Source: Sordaria brevicollis (Eukaryota > Ascomycota > Sordariomycetes > Sordariales > Sordariaceae). Taken from it: a stretch of 64,000 nt of DNA. Positions within the stretch are counted from its first letter, which is position 1, and each line of letters begins with the position of its first letter. Under the pieces are notes generated by a model, which saw nothing but the letters and a program-made list of their open reading frames with translations, searched no databases and was not told where the DNA came from. Positions 35,456-45,764 of the stretch are shown in pieces. The translations under genes and the position numbers were made by a program. Where the stretch lies: NCBI GenBank assembly GCA_033439795.1, contig JAUTDP010000014.1, positions 744,001 to 808,000 of the forward strand. Reading direction: 5' to 3'.

Positions 35456-37261
35456 TCACCTGATCTTGTCAAGAAGGTTCCTCAAAGGCTCAGGCCAGTG
35501 CCTATCGGGATAATGGGTCCATGGCTCCGGAACGTGAGGAACAAGCTTTGGCTGGTTGGGAACCTCAAAGGGCACCTCTCTCAGTCTCCTCTCCGCCAAC
35601 ACCTGTTGCTTGGCCTTGACAGCAGACCAAATACTCTCGAGGGCGTTCACCGAGAGGCCCAAGGTCTTACCGCGAAGGACGAAGTAGCCGGTGACATATC
35701 CGATATCGGTGTCCAGGCCCCTGGCAGTCAACCTGCGCATCGGGCTGTCGGACGTTCCCTTTCTCTTCAACCTGTGGAACACCTCCGAACGCATGTAGGG
35801 CAGGGCGTTGGCGACGCGGAACTGCTCCAGGCCCTTGAGCTCAGGCAGGTGAGAGACCACGTCGGCAACCTCGGAAAGTAGCTTATCCATGAGCTGACGA
35901 GCGTGCGGGTTTTCGGGAATCTTGTCGTAGGTGGAATCCAAAATGGTCGCCAGAGGATCGGCTACCGCTCGGAATGCAACCGCTGGTAGCTTCAGCTGCA
36001 AGAAGTCGTCCGTTCGGTGACCGGTAGCATTAAGGTCAGGGATGGACGTAAGGAGCTTGATAAGATGAGAGCCCCTCCGCTGGTACAAAGTGGGCGGGTG
36101 CTTCTTAATCACGACAGACGGGCCAATGTTGTCTGACTGAGGGGTGTAGACGGTCAGGAAAAGCCTTCCAGGTCGCACCTCACCGAATTCGAACGTCTGG
36201 TCCCCCAACCCCAAGCCGGTCGTCATATGGCCGAGGATAAACACCGGCCGCTGGCTTTCGATGGGGAAGTAGGCTTTGCAAATAGCTTCGGCGACGCCCA
36301 ATCCTTCTTGGATCAGAACGATGGTCGAGTTGTGGTCAAGCCGGTGCTTGATCTGACCGAGGGCTTCGACGGTGTGCCCGGCAGGAACAGTCACTATGAG
36401 GTTGCTGATGTGTTTGTCGTTCCCCTTCCGCGGATCGAAGCCGTGGGTCGGCGGTGTAAACTGGGCTTGAATCCTGTCGCGAACAATGACTTCCTTTGCC
36501 CTGTGAAGCTTCAAGCACCTGCCCGCATCGTTCCACCTCCTCATCAGGTTCCATCTGTTGATCATGAAAATCGGCGGTGGTATCGTCTCGGCGCCGGCTA
36601 GCGTGTGTGTGACATATCGTCCTTGGATGTTGAGCCCCATGACGTGGATCAGGTCCGACGGTTGGAACAGGTCAGTCCATGGCTTCTTCTCGCCCTCTTT
36701 TCGGATCTTCTTTGCCAATTTCTTCTCATCCAGCTCCGCCTCATCCAGCATATCGAAAAACTCCTTAGTCGGATTTCGGTATTGTTCGTTGGCTACTTCT
36801 GGTTGACGCCTGCCGTTCGAAGCTGTCTCTAAATCGACTTCTGGTAGGACCCGCGCATCCGGTGTAACCGAGGGTGTGGCCGAGTGGGAGTCGGCCTTTG
36901 ACGAGGCATGTCGTGTCTGCTGCTGTTGAAGATATGGCGCAACTGGCACTTGGTTGCTTCGGGATAGAAGGTCGCGGCGGAGGGGAGGAGGATATGAAGC
37001 GACTGTGGACGACCGACTCTGAACATCAGGGTGCTGGATGTTGTGGATGGAACGGAAACCGCTTGCGCTGGCCCCCCGGCCCACCGAGGTGTTACTGGGA
37101 CACCATCGTGTGTGCCTGCAGGGTATTCGCCCAAACACCCGCAAGTGCGGTCGACTGCCGGTAAAGGAATACAGGTTGGCGGCTTTCACGGACGACACCG
37201 GGAGCTCATGATATGGTATTATCGTGGTGGTGCAAAAACCCCGCCGGAGGACCTGTCGCAA
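35456..37261 (-). CDS. Ketopantoate-reductase-like protein, probably mitochondrial
   Basis: A 601-codon frame. The C-terminal two thirds read like the ApbA/PanE ketopantoate-reductase fold: a beta-alpha-beta start IHVMGLNIQGRYVTHTLAG (about residue 210), PPIFMINRW, LIVTVPAGHTVEALGQIKHR, STIVLIQEGLGVAEAI and HMTTGLGLG. The dinucleotide-binding loop reads G-L-N-I-Q-G and lacks the usual GxGxxG, so NADPH binding and catalysis are doubtful. The N-terminal 165 residues are Arg/Ser/Ala-rich and free of acidic runs, like a mitochondrial presequence. No ATG is in frame there: the frame opens after a stop near 37271 with TTG, and the first ATG is at 36751 (residue 171). An upstream exon or an alternative start is likely. 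A role in mitochondrial gene expression is a guess. Confidence 0.7.
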   Translation of the reverse strand: MRQVLRRGFCTTTIIPYHELPVSSVKAANLYSFTGSRPHLRVFGRIPCRHTRWCPSNTSVGRGASASGFRSIHNIQHPDVQSRSSTVASYPPPLRRDLLSRSNQVPVAPYLQQQQTRHASSKADSHSATPSVTPDARVLPEVDLETASNGRRQPEVANEQYRNPTKEFFDMLDEAELDEKKLAKKIRKEGEKKPWTDLFQPSDLIHVMGLNIQGRYVTHTLAGAETIPPPIFMINRWNLMRRWNDAGRCLKLHRAKEVIVRDRIQAQFTPPTHGFDPRKGNDKHISNLIVTVPAGHTVEALGQIKHRLDHNSTIVLIQEGLGVAEAICKAYFPIESQRPVFILGHMTTGLGLGDQTFEFGEVRPGRLFLTVYTPQSDNIGPSVVIKKHPPTLYQRRGSHLIKLLTSIPDLNATGHRTDDFLQLKLPAVAFRAVADPLATILDSTYDKIPENPHARQLMDKLLSEVADVVSHLPELKGLEQFRVANALPYMRSEVFHRLKRKGTSDSPMRRLTARGLDTDIGYVTGYFVLRGKTLGLSVNALESIWSAVKAKQQVLAERRLREVPFEVPNQPKLVPHVPEPWTHYPDRHWPEPLRNLLDKIR

Positions 37262-37891
37262 GAGGTCCTGTCAGGATTTATGTCCCGCGCGGGAGCATTG
37301 AGGTACCGAGAAGGGACCAGAAGCGAAAAAGGGCGAAGCGGGTGACCTGGGCGGGAATTCGGAAAGTCGTTGAGGCTATTCGAGGTGGTGGTGGTGATGG
37401 TTGCGGTCGCTTGCGGTATAAACACTACCTAGCTCAATTCGGGATTCGGATGACGATGGTTTTGTTAAGACGCTTTCCCGATCAAAAATGTTCAATGGCC
37501 GTCCCGCCAAACTTTTTTTTTTTTTTTTTGCTCGGGAGCGCGCCCGCGGTTTGATGCACTGTCACGCTAATCGGCCATGGAAGAGAAACTGCTCCTCTTT
37601 GATTGGCTGTCTCGGCCATAGCATGCTCTTGGCACCGCACTGTGGAAGGCTTGTCGCAGCATGTGGAGCCCAGAGATCTGGAACCAAAAAAGTGCAACTT
37701 GAACGGTTGACGACTGTGTGGGGCCGCTTCACTCACTTGCATCCAGATTCGCATCTTTGTTCATCAAAAACACCATCAATATCAACAAACCGCTGCCACA
37801 ACGTATTAATTTCGATACCGACATAACCCTTCATCGTATCTTTCATTCTGAACTTAACATCATACTCACCATATCCGATTCTCATTCCACC
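37262..37891. promoter_or_regulatory. Divergent promoter region
   Basis: 630 bp between the minus-strand mitochondrial-type gene and LRP1 on the plus strand. It contains 17 consecutive T at 37513-37529 and a CCAAT-type element (ATTGG, 37602-37606). The missing first exon of the minus-strand gene may lie here. Confidence 0.4.
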
Positions 37892-38504
37892 ATGGACGTG
37901 TCCGACATCACACCCTCGTTGGAGAAGCTCTCAGTCGACCTCGACCAGCTAGAGGCCGCGCTGAAGCCTGTTCTCGGTGATGTCGGTGATGTTTCTTCAA
38001 AGATGCCTCTTTTGGACAAGGCCAAGCTCTACGTTATGGTGACATACGCCATTGAGTCGATGCTCTTCTGTGAGTCAGATCAACCACCTTCTTGGTCAAA
38101 GGAACAATTTTACTAACCTGGGTAACAGCTTCACTACGTCTTAACGGTGTTGATGCCAAGGAGCATGCTATTTTCACAGAGTTGACCCGTGTCAGGCAGT
38201 ACTTTCAGAAGATTCAGGAGATCGAGAACCCGCCCAAGGAGCGTGAGCAGACGGTCAACAAGGAGGCCGCTGCCCGCTTCATCAGATCTGATTTGGTATG
38301 GGGTATGACCATTAGTTCCATCTTGAACAAGCGCTAACAGATTCACAGGCCGATGATGAAGATATCAAGCAAAAGTTGACGGAGTTGATCGCCAAAGAGA
38401 AAGCCAAGGCAGAAGCCAAGGAGGAGAAGAAGCGAGCAGCGGATTCGGGTTCTGAGCCCATTGCTAAGCGCCCCAAGACCAAGGGCAACAAGAACAAAAA
38501 GTGA
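37892..38504 (+). CDS. LRP1: Exosome cofactor C1D/LRP1 (Rrp47)
   Basis: A 166-residue member of the Sas10/Utp3/C1D family. The yeast homologue binds Rrp6 and helps the nuclear exosome process rRNA and snoRNA. Three exons join in frame (37892-38069, 38129-38295, 38349-38504; GT-AG). The helical core is visible: LEKLSVDLDQLEAALKPVL, then DKAKLYVMVTYAIESMLF and, across the first intron, SLRLNGVDAKEHAIFTELTR followed by VRQYFQKIQEIENP. A basic tail with AKRPKTKGNKNKK follows, as expected for an RNA-binding nuclear protein. The ATG at 37892 is the first in frame and has a good context (CACCATGG). Confidence 0.93.
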
Positions 38505-39574
38505 AGGCTTCGTACTTTGGCACTCGGTTGAGTTATAGTGCGAAGACCATGACTATGGCGCGATGGAAACTTTGGCATGGCCTTCAGGCTCCGTTTGAAG
38601 AGGCCTGATACTCGAGGCATGCCGTGCATTGTTCTTTCTGCGCTTCGCGAGGCCGCGGAAAGGCCAATACAACGCACGAGCCGGAAATCATTTGCCCGGA
38701 AGAACCAGACCCGCGGCTACCGGAGGCTGTTGTTGTGTTGGCCACTTGAGATACCCACCAGCCGGAGTTTCGAACATGAAACCATGACTGGATATTTGTC
38801 CCAGCATCGATGTGGCGGGGACACACTGCGTTGTTAGAATTTTGAGAAGGGGATTATTCACGAGCCCGGAGGTTCGCCTCTTTGGAAAGAGGCAACCGAT
38901 TTGAGATGAATAGGGAAAAGAGATGGAAACCGGAAGTAAAATGAGTCACGGATATAGACAATTTCAAATCCTCAAAACCTCAAAAGTATCTCCATAGAAC
39001 TAAGCCGTTGACTATCGAAGCCCCTGAAGAAATCAAATTAACACATATAACCCTAACCCTCTGTCTCTGGTCACGCGCCCTACAAGCCTCAACGTGTTGC
39101 TCTCTCGCCTTCGATTGGCTTCCAGTTCAGCTCCAGATCGCCAATTCAGCGAAAAGAGCCCCAAAATTCCTCCAAAAGAACGTCTTGACAGGGGAAAACA
39201 GGGGTCCAAGCTCCGTTCTCCGAGCTGTTGTCTCGGCTTTTCAGGGCCTCGGCCGGCGCGGAGAAGTGAGGGACGAGCGAGCGCAGTCGCAATTGGAGAT
39301 CCCGCGGACAGAAATTATGATGGCAAACTGTCGAACAGCTCGGGTGATCATTCCCCACTGGATTTTTTGCCGATAGTACAAGTGCAGTGGCTCCCGTTTC
39401 TTTTATATCATAGTCGCTTATTTCCCCATCCCATCTCCATCCCATCCATCGTCACCACCAACGTCTCTTTCTCTTCCTCAACAACAACCACACCACGTTC
39501 ATTCAACCGCCAACAAAACGTCGGTCGCTTTAATCTACGCAACCCAACAACCCTCTTCTTCACAAACAGACAAA
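38505..39574. other. Intergenic region upstream of MIX17
   Basis: About 1.07 kb with the LRP1 3' UTR and the MIX17 promoter. It contains two tandem telomere-type hexamers (AACCCTAACCCT, 39049-39060), a CCAAT-type box (ATTGG, 39114-39118) and a CT-rich leader just before the ATG. No gene is supported. Confidence 0.5.
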
Positions 39575-40118
39575 ATGCCTCGCCAGTCCCGTGGTTCCGC
39601 CCGTCCTTCCGTCCCCGCGCGCAAGCCTGTGGCTCCTACCAACCAGCAGCAGTCCCGCCCTGCTTCTACCTACGCTCCTCCCGCCGCTGCTCCCCATGCT
39701 CCTCCCGCCGCCGCTCCCCAGATGAGCGCGCCCGTTTCTCAGGGCCCTGGTCTCTTTGGTCAGATGGCTAGCACTGCTGCGTACGTTCGCCCGCTTCCTT
39801 CTTTAGTCCCTACCTCCTCCCATTCTCTCATGGACCTTTACTGACGGTATGCGAAACAGTGGTGTCGCCATCGGCTCCTCCATCGGTCACGCCATCGGCG
39901 GCATGTTCTCCGGCGGTTCTTCTGCTCCCGAGGCTCCCGCTGCCGCCCCCGTCCAGGCCCAGGCCGCCGCCGCCCAGAACTCGTCCTGGGGCAACAACTG
40001 CTCCGAGGCCACCAAGAGCTTCACCCAGTGCATGGACCAGCAGCAGGGCAACATGCAGATCTGCGGCTGGTACCTCGAGCAGCTCAAGGCTTGCCAGGCT
40101 GCTGCTAGCCAGTACTAA
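39575..40118 (+). CDS. MIX17: Twin CX9C protein MIX17 (CHCHD2/10 family)
   Basis: A 154-residue CHCH-domain protein of the mitochondrial intermembrane space, imported by the Mia40 relay. Two exons join in frame (39575-39780 and 39860-40118). The N-terminus is Arg/Ser/Pro/Ala-rich (MPRQSRGSARPSVPARK). A Gly-rich hydrophobic helix follows (GVAIGSSIGHAIGGMFSGG), as in CHCHD2/CHCHD10. The C-terminus has the pair of CX9C motifs: CSEATKSFTQC and CGWYLEQLKAC. Length and order match the family closely. Human homologues affect respiratory chain and cristae; a matching role here is inferred. Confidence 0.94.
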
Positions 40119-40588
40119 GCTCTCCAGCGCCCTGCGTTTGGAGTGTGATAGGCGAGGGGGTTTGTTTGGAAACAGGTGAAGGGGATGTGTATGATTAGTT
40201 GAGGGGGTGGCTTGAAAAGAAGACGCCGCTCAATTTACGTTTTGCGCGCCCTCACGAAAGCTTTCGAATGAGGGGTTTTTCTCAGCAACATTATACCAAC
40301 ATCATCAACATATCAGCATTGGGAGTTCAGGAATTTTGGTAACTCCAAAGGTGGTGATATAGCATTAGTATTTTCTACGAGACAACAAAAACAACTGTAA
40401 AACACAAGTTTTTTCAAAAACAACTGTAAAACACAAGTTTTTTCTGCCTCCCTCTTCGGAGGGATCTAGCCTTCTTCGGTCTTTCCTCTTCACAATGTCT
40501 TTGGATTATGATGACTCTGGCACAGTTGTGATTTCCGACGCCTACTCTCATTGTTCCTTCCTCGTCCCTCAAGTAGCCCTCCGAGACT
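40119..40588. other. Convergent 3' region with 29-bp tandem duplication
   Basis: 470 bp between convergent stops. A perfect 29-bp unit (CAAAAACAACTGTAAAACAC plus AAGTTTTTT) occurs twice in tandem at 40386-40443. I see no gene. Confidence 0.6.
40386..40443. repeat. 29-bp tandem duplication
   Basis: Two perfect head-to-tail 29-bp copies in the 3' region between MIX17 and the UBX gene. Confidence 0.9.
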
Positions 40589-42460
40589 CTAATTCTCATC
40601 ATCATGTCTCGGCTCAAAGTTTGTCTAGGTGCTCTCTGTCAGCTGTTGTTGCCCACACTTCTGAGGAATGATTACTTACCGAGTTCCCGTTGTAAAACTG
40701 CTGCTCACTCCTCTTCCTCTCCTCCTCCTCCCTTCTTGTATCACCAAGCCCCTTGATTCTACTTCCTGCCGTTGTGCCTCTCTGCACAGCAGCACCACCA
40801 CCAAGAGACCTCCCACTAGCGGTAGCTCTCTCCGCCCTCTGTTGTTCCCTAACCTCAGCAGCCACCTGCTCTGGGCTCGCGCTAGCATTAGGCGGACCGG
40901 AGACACTAAACAGCGTTGTGAAAAACGCCACGATCGTGTTGAAGAAGGCGACCAAAAAGCCGATCAGCCTCTGAAAAACATTCCCTCCCTCAACGTCCTG
41001 GGCTGACGCGCCAGAACCCGCGAAACTTCCTCTGCTGGAGGTAGACGTAGTAGGAACCAAAATCAACGTCGAGCTAGGCGCCAATCCCAACTCCCCCAGC
41101 GTTTTCGTTTCTTCTTCCTGCTCGATCTTCTTACTCGGCAGCGGCGTCAGCAGGACCTTGAACGTATACTTCCCCTTTTTTAAGGTAGGGACAGTAGCCT
41201 CCACCCACTCTCTAACCTCCCTAACCGTATCCTTCTCCGCTGAGAACCGGGACCGAATATTCGACCCATCTGTCAAGCGCACTTGCAACGCGCAGTGTCC
41301 GGTAGTTTGAAGCGGTTGGTTTCCGCGGGGCAGCATGGGGCTGGCTGGTGCGAAGGGTAGTCCTTCTCCCTCTTCCTTCCCCTTGCCCTTACCCTTCTCA
41401 TTATTGACTCCCAAGGATGCTTCTCTCTCCCGCTGCTTCTCCAACTGACGCGCCTTGCGAGCGGCCTTGTCGTCCTCGATGGCCTTGAGAATCCGTTGCC
41501 GCTCTTCGCGTGCTTCTTGCTGCTTCTTGCGCAGGGCATCGGCGGCTTGGCGGGCGGGCGAGTTGGGGTCTTCGGCGGCGGCGCGGGCACGGGCAGCAGC
41601 GCGGGCGGCTTCTTCTTGTTGTTTCTTCTGCGCAGCGAGACGGGCTGCGCGTTCGGCGAGGATGGCTTGGATTTGGGCTTGTTGGGTTGAGGTTGTGTTG
41701 GTCGCGTTGGCGGTAGTAGTGGCGATAGTGGTAGTGGCTGGGAATGGAAAAGGGGAAACGGTCGTCTCGGTGGGCGTGGTTACTGGAAGTTCTTCAGAAA
41801 TAGGTGTCTCGGCAGATGCTGTAGCCTGAGCTGTTGTCTGCTCCACTGATGGCTGAGGTGCTGGTTCCGCTCGTGTCGACGCGGATGGTGTTGATGCCTG
41901 TTGCTCCTGTCTCTGCTGCTGTCCCTGTTCTGACTGAGAAGCTTCCTGCACTGAAGTTGTACCCGAAGTAGCACCCGTAGAAGCCACCTGTTGCTCACCA
42001 CCAAGAACAGCTCCCAATCTCCTCACAAACTCCTCCTTCGTAACTCCAGCAGCAATGTACTCCCTCAACTGCCCACCCCTATCCATTACATTCATGGTCA
42101 GCGCATCCCCTAACCCAAGGCTAAAAAAAGACAGTTGAAAACTCACTTCATAACAACAACAGTAGGCTTCTTGGGTACCGGAAACAACTGGGCCAGATAC
42201 CCCTCCTCGGTACTTCCAGCGACCAACTTCAGCACCACGGCACTAGACTCGAGGAGAGGGGAGATGGTTTCATCGGTGAGGAACTCAGATTCCCATTGTT
42301 GGGATTCGGCATTGTCGTCTGAATAGGATTTGTAAGTCTTTCTGTCTGCTTAGTGAAGAGGAGTATAGGAGGACGACTGACCAGTCACAAAACAAACCAG
42401 ACTCTTGGTTTGTTGAATGGCGGAGGCAATGCCTTCTTGGAGGGTTCCTGTGAAGAACAT
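40589..42460 (-). CDS. UBX-domain protein, ER-type Cdc48 adaptor (UBXN4-like)
   Basis: A 561-residue protein with an N-terminal thioredoxin-like domain (MFFTGTLQEGIASAIQQTKS; KKPTVVVMKGG), a long Gln/Thr/Ala-rich and then coiled-coil Lys/Glu/Ala-rich middle, a UBX domain (about residues 330-410, CALQVRLTDGSNIRSRFSAE), and a hydrophobic hairpin-like segment (FQRLIGFLVAFFNTIVAFFT). That order matches the erasin/UBXN4 group, which ties Cdc48 to the ER membrane for protein degradation. Exons, complement: 42382-42460, 42147-42318, 40680-42078, 40589-40624. The last intron (55 nt, GTAAGT ... CCTAG) removes an apparent read-through tail and yields a C-terminus NFEPRHDDEN. That final join is my inference; without it the frame would end at 40614 instead. 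Confidence 0.86.
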
Positions 42461-43377
42461 TGCTGCGTTTTTTTTTTTCACTCGTTCTTGTTCCTGAGGA
42501 AGGTAGCTCGACAGCAAGTGTGAGAATGGTGATCGGATAAGCTGTATGGAAGCTGGGTCAATTGGTTTCCGCGTCTGGGTCGAATAGCCTGGACCGCTAT
42601 AATCCACAGCTATGGAACGGTGTCTAATTGATCAGCATATATCTGTTTCAAGGATTTGGGTAAGTTAATGATAAACCGAAGTTAAAATCGGGCCGAGTGA
42701 TGCGGACAGTTGGAAATGTTGGAAGGTTAAAGTTAAGGTTGAAGTCCAGAGCTCAATGTACAGGTCGGGTCGTTCGCGCTGACGTATTGGTGTAGCAGAC
42801 GGTACTTCAGTTGCCCCTATAACCACGGTTCCCACAGAAGTACCTTCAGCTGTACTAGGTAGTTAAGGACACGTCAGCCAATAGCCGGTCGTTCCTCGCA
42901 AGGTAACCCACAAATTACTTCCTAACCTCAACTTCGACATGGCATCGACAGTATGTACATGAGCCATGAAGTGGTACGAAATATAAGTTAAAAGGGAGTT
43001 CAGGAATCGATTAAGAACCTAGAAGATGTAAAATAACTAGTATCTTGAGTTCTACAAACCTCTTGTAGCTTTGCTGGTAGAGAAATATCCCCAAGCATGA
43101 CACCTGAGGCTACGAGAGTTAAAACCACAGTCTCTTCCAAGCATATCGTATAAACGATTACAGAAAAGGGCATAAATAGGGGGTATCATATCAACGCAAA
43201 AATCCACTCCAGAAATCTCAACCGAGAAAAGAAAACTCCAGAGCTCTGATACACCAAGTATCTCTCCCAACCGAAGCTGGAAATGGGCATATGAAAGTTC
43301 CCAACGACTTGATATCACCTTCGGCATTATGTAGAGTGTTAGTCCAAACCGCTAGTACAAAGCCGCCATAACCATCG

Positions 43378-43410
<33 letters not shown>

Positions 43411-44504
43411 ATAACATCAACAACAACTATCATCGCCTCACTCTGAGCTTCACTTCACATAGAAAACGCCATTGCGATGAGAAATTCTAAGCCGGACCCG
43501 CCCAAAGAACTTCGTTAAAAGAAGAAGAAGAGCCCATGAGACACAAACTCGATTCGGACTGTATCTCTTGATCAACGAACTAATACGCAACACTTCCCTC
43601 GACTACTACCAACCAATCCATTCGTGAACATATCCTTCAATACAACCAAGCCGGTACTTGTGTCTCCGCCCTTTCCTGAATTCTATTGCAGTTTTCTTTC
43701 CTCCTTGATCTCCATGAAAAGAAACGATCAAGCTGGAGTTGGAGCAGAATTGACCGAAACCCTAACCCAACCCAAAATTGAAGAGAAAATGAATAGTAGC
43801 AAAAGAAGCTCAGAAGGAAACGAGCTCCGAACCAACGAAACACATACCAGAACACTTCTTAACGTCCAAGTGCACTGGAGCAGGTTAAGCGAGTGCTACT
43901 GCTGACTGCTCTCATAGCATCTGGTAGCCGGTAATAGTCGAACCAGTGCAGGTGAAGAACTGCCTGTCAACAGCAGCTGGCAGACTCGCCTTTTATGTTC
44001 TGGCTCCAGATGTTTCGTGCCTTGAAGAGGTCTATTCCTTCGCGAGATCGAGGCTGATGACATTTCCAGGATGCTTTAATACGAGAAAGTGTTGCTTATC
44101 CATCCGGTCGATTCAATCTGTCTCCGTGTTTAAAGAAAGACATACTCGCGTGGTTTCGCTGTACCAAACATCAAACATGATGAAAGACATATGTATGTTG
44201 CGAAAAAGTGCGATGCTGAGACCAATGGGGCATTGTTGACGATTGTCCATATCAATTCTCTGAACGGTTATTGGAAAAGAAGAAGGTATCGCAGGCCAAC
44301 TGGACCAAGGGATGAAAGATAGGGGTTTTTTCTGAACCATTTCTACATGTCGGAGGCTTTTTCGCCGGTAGGTTTGTTGCCGGTAACACCAAGAGATTCA
44401 CAATTGGTTGTCTTCGATGACCCTTCTGGGGAGGCCTTAGACAGAGCCTTGTCTTAAAGGAAGCGCATTTCCGTCTTAATAACGCGGCCGCCCTGCTGGT
44501 TGCT
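42461..44504. other. Intergenic region with CAT microsatellite
   Basis: About 2 kb between the UBX gene start and the CPSF6-like gene stop, both on the minus strand. It includes 11 tandem TCA triplets (43378-43410) and one AACCCTAACCC motif (43758-43768). Several frames of 60-140 codons exist, but none has a recognisable family. The Asp-run frame is just the triplet repeat. A non-coding transcript cannot be excluded. Confidence 0.45.
43378..43410. repeat. (TCA)11 microsatellite
   Basis: Eleven uninterrupted TCA triplets. Confidence 0.9.
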
Positions 44505-45764
44505 CTACTCCTGGCGAGGGCGCTTGGCCGGATGCGCGTTCTGTCCCCAGCCTTCCGACTGGCCACCGGCATTGAAGAAGCCTGCGTTGAAAGGCTGCAT
44601 TCCTGGGAAACCTGATTGGACAAAGGTGTGTTAGTGCCATACACATGACGAAATACATGATAATTGATCACTGCACTTACCTCCCATACCTGGGTTCATC
44701 ATACCCATACCCGGGTTCATACCGCCAGCCATGGGGTTCATGCCGTGCATGGGCATGGGCATGCCGCCCATCATGTTGTTGTTCATTCCGCCACGGCCGC
44801 GCATGTTAGGACCGCCACGCATGTTGTTGCCCATCATACCGCCGCGCTGGTAGCCACCACCGCCGAAGCCACCGCCATAGCCATTGCCGGCCATGGGGTT
44901 GTTGAACCCGGCGTTGTTGTTATTGAAGGCCATGTTGTTGCCCTGGAAGTTGCGGTTGAAGTTGGGGTTCATACCGCCACGAGGACCATTGAACCCACCA
45001 CGGCCGCCACGGAAACCACCGCTGAAGTTGTTGTTTGGGACGAAGTTGCTCTGACCGCGGTTGTTAAAGTCGTTGGGCCCGTTGGGAGCACGGTCACGAA
45101 TCTCCTTGACAGCACGGTTAGGTGTGTCTTTGGGCAGGGTGCGGAATGGATTGATGGTCGGGCTGGAGTAGATCACGGTATGACGCTTCTGGCCAGGTTG
45201 CTGACCGATCTCGCTCGACAAGTTATCGATCACATGCTTCGTAGCGCTCGCGGCTTGCTGGGAGGTGAACTCAACGTAGGCTTGCCTAACGCACACAGTT
45301 AGCAGGCATTTTCCTGGCATACCATATACGGACGGTTGCACATACCCTTTGCTCTTTCCGTTGACCTTGTGCTCACTAAACGTGATATCCTTCAGCTCAG
45401 ATTCGGAGTTGGCCTGACGCACCCAGCCGCGGATATCGTCGTCCGTAGTCCACCAGTGGAGCTCCGAAATCAGAAGGGTATTAGTGGCGCCTGGATCGAC
45501 GGGTCGCTCATCGGAACCAGGAGCGTCCTTGCGCTTCACACCTTGCTGCCGCTGCTGGGGTGCTTGGTTCTGTGATGTCTGTTCCTGGTTATCATGTGCG
45601 CCAGAATCGTCGCCATGGTGGTCATCCTGGTAATCCTGGTGTCCGTCACCATTCTCGGTGTGGTTGCCGTTATTGTCGTAGTGGTGATCATTGTCGCCCT
45701 GTTGCTCAGACTGGTCGTTGCCAGCATCGGCGTAGACGTCGATCTCAAACTCCTCCTCGGCCAT
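44505..45764 (-). CDS. CPSF6-like RRM protein with Gly/Asn/Met-rich tail
   Basis: A 376-residue RNA-binding protein in three exons (45346-45764, 44681-45285, 44505-44611, complement; GT-AG). The N-terminal 80 residues are Asp/Asn/His/Gln-rich. One RRM follows (about 95-190) with TLLISELHWWTTDDDIRGWV and, across the first intron, NGKSKGQAYVEFTS. The WWTTD sequence is typical of the RRM in the large subunit of cleavage factor I (CPSF6/CFIm68). The tail has RGG boxes (FRGGRGGFNGPRGG) and Met/Gly/Asn repeats, and ends HPAKRPRQE, a likely nuclear localisation signal. A role in mRNA 3'-end processing is therefore plausible. A general hnRNP-like function is the alternative. Confidence 0.82.

Noticed and set aside
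43218..43433. Frame with a run of Asp residues
   Set aside because: It is just the translated TCA microsatellite; no conserved flanks.
44664..45302. 212-codon His/Ala/Thr-rich plus-strand frame
   Set aside because: Antisense of the Gly/Asn/Met-rich tail of the CPSF6-like gene.
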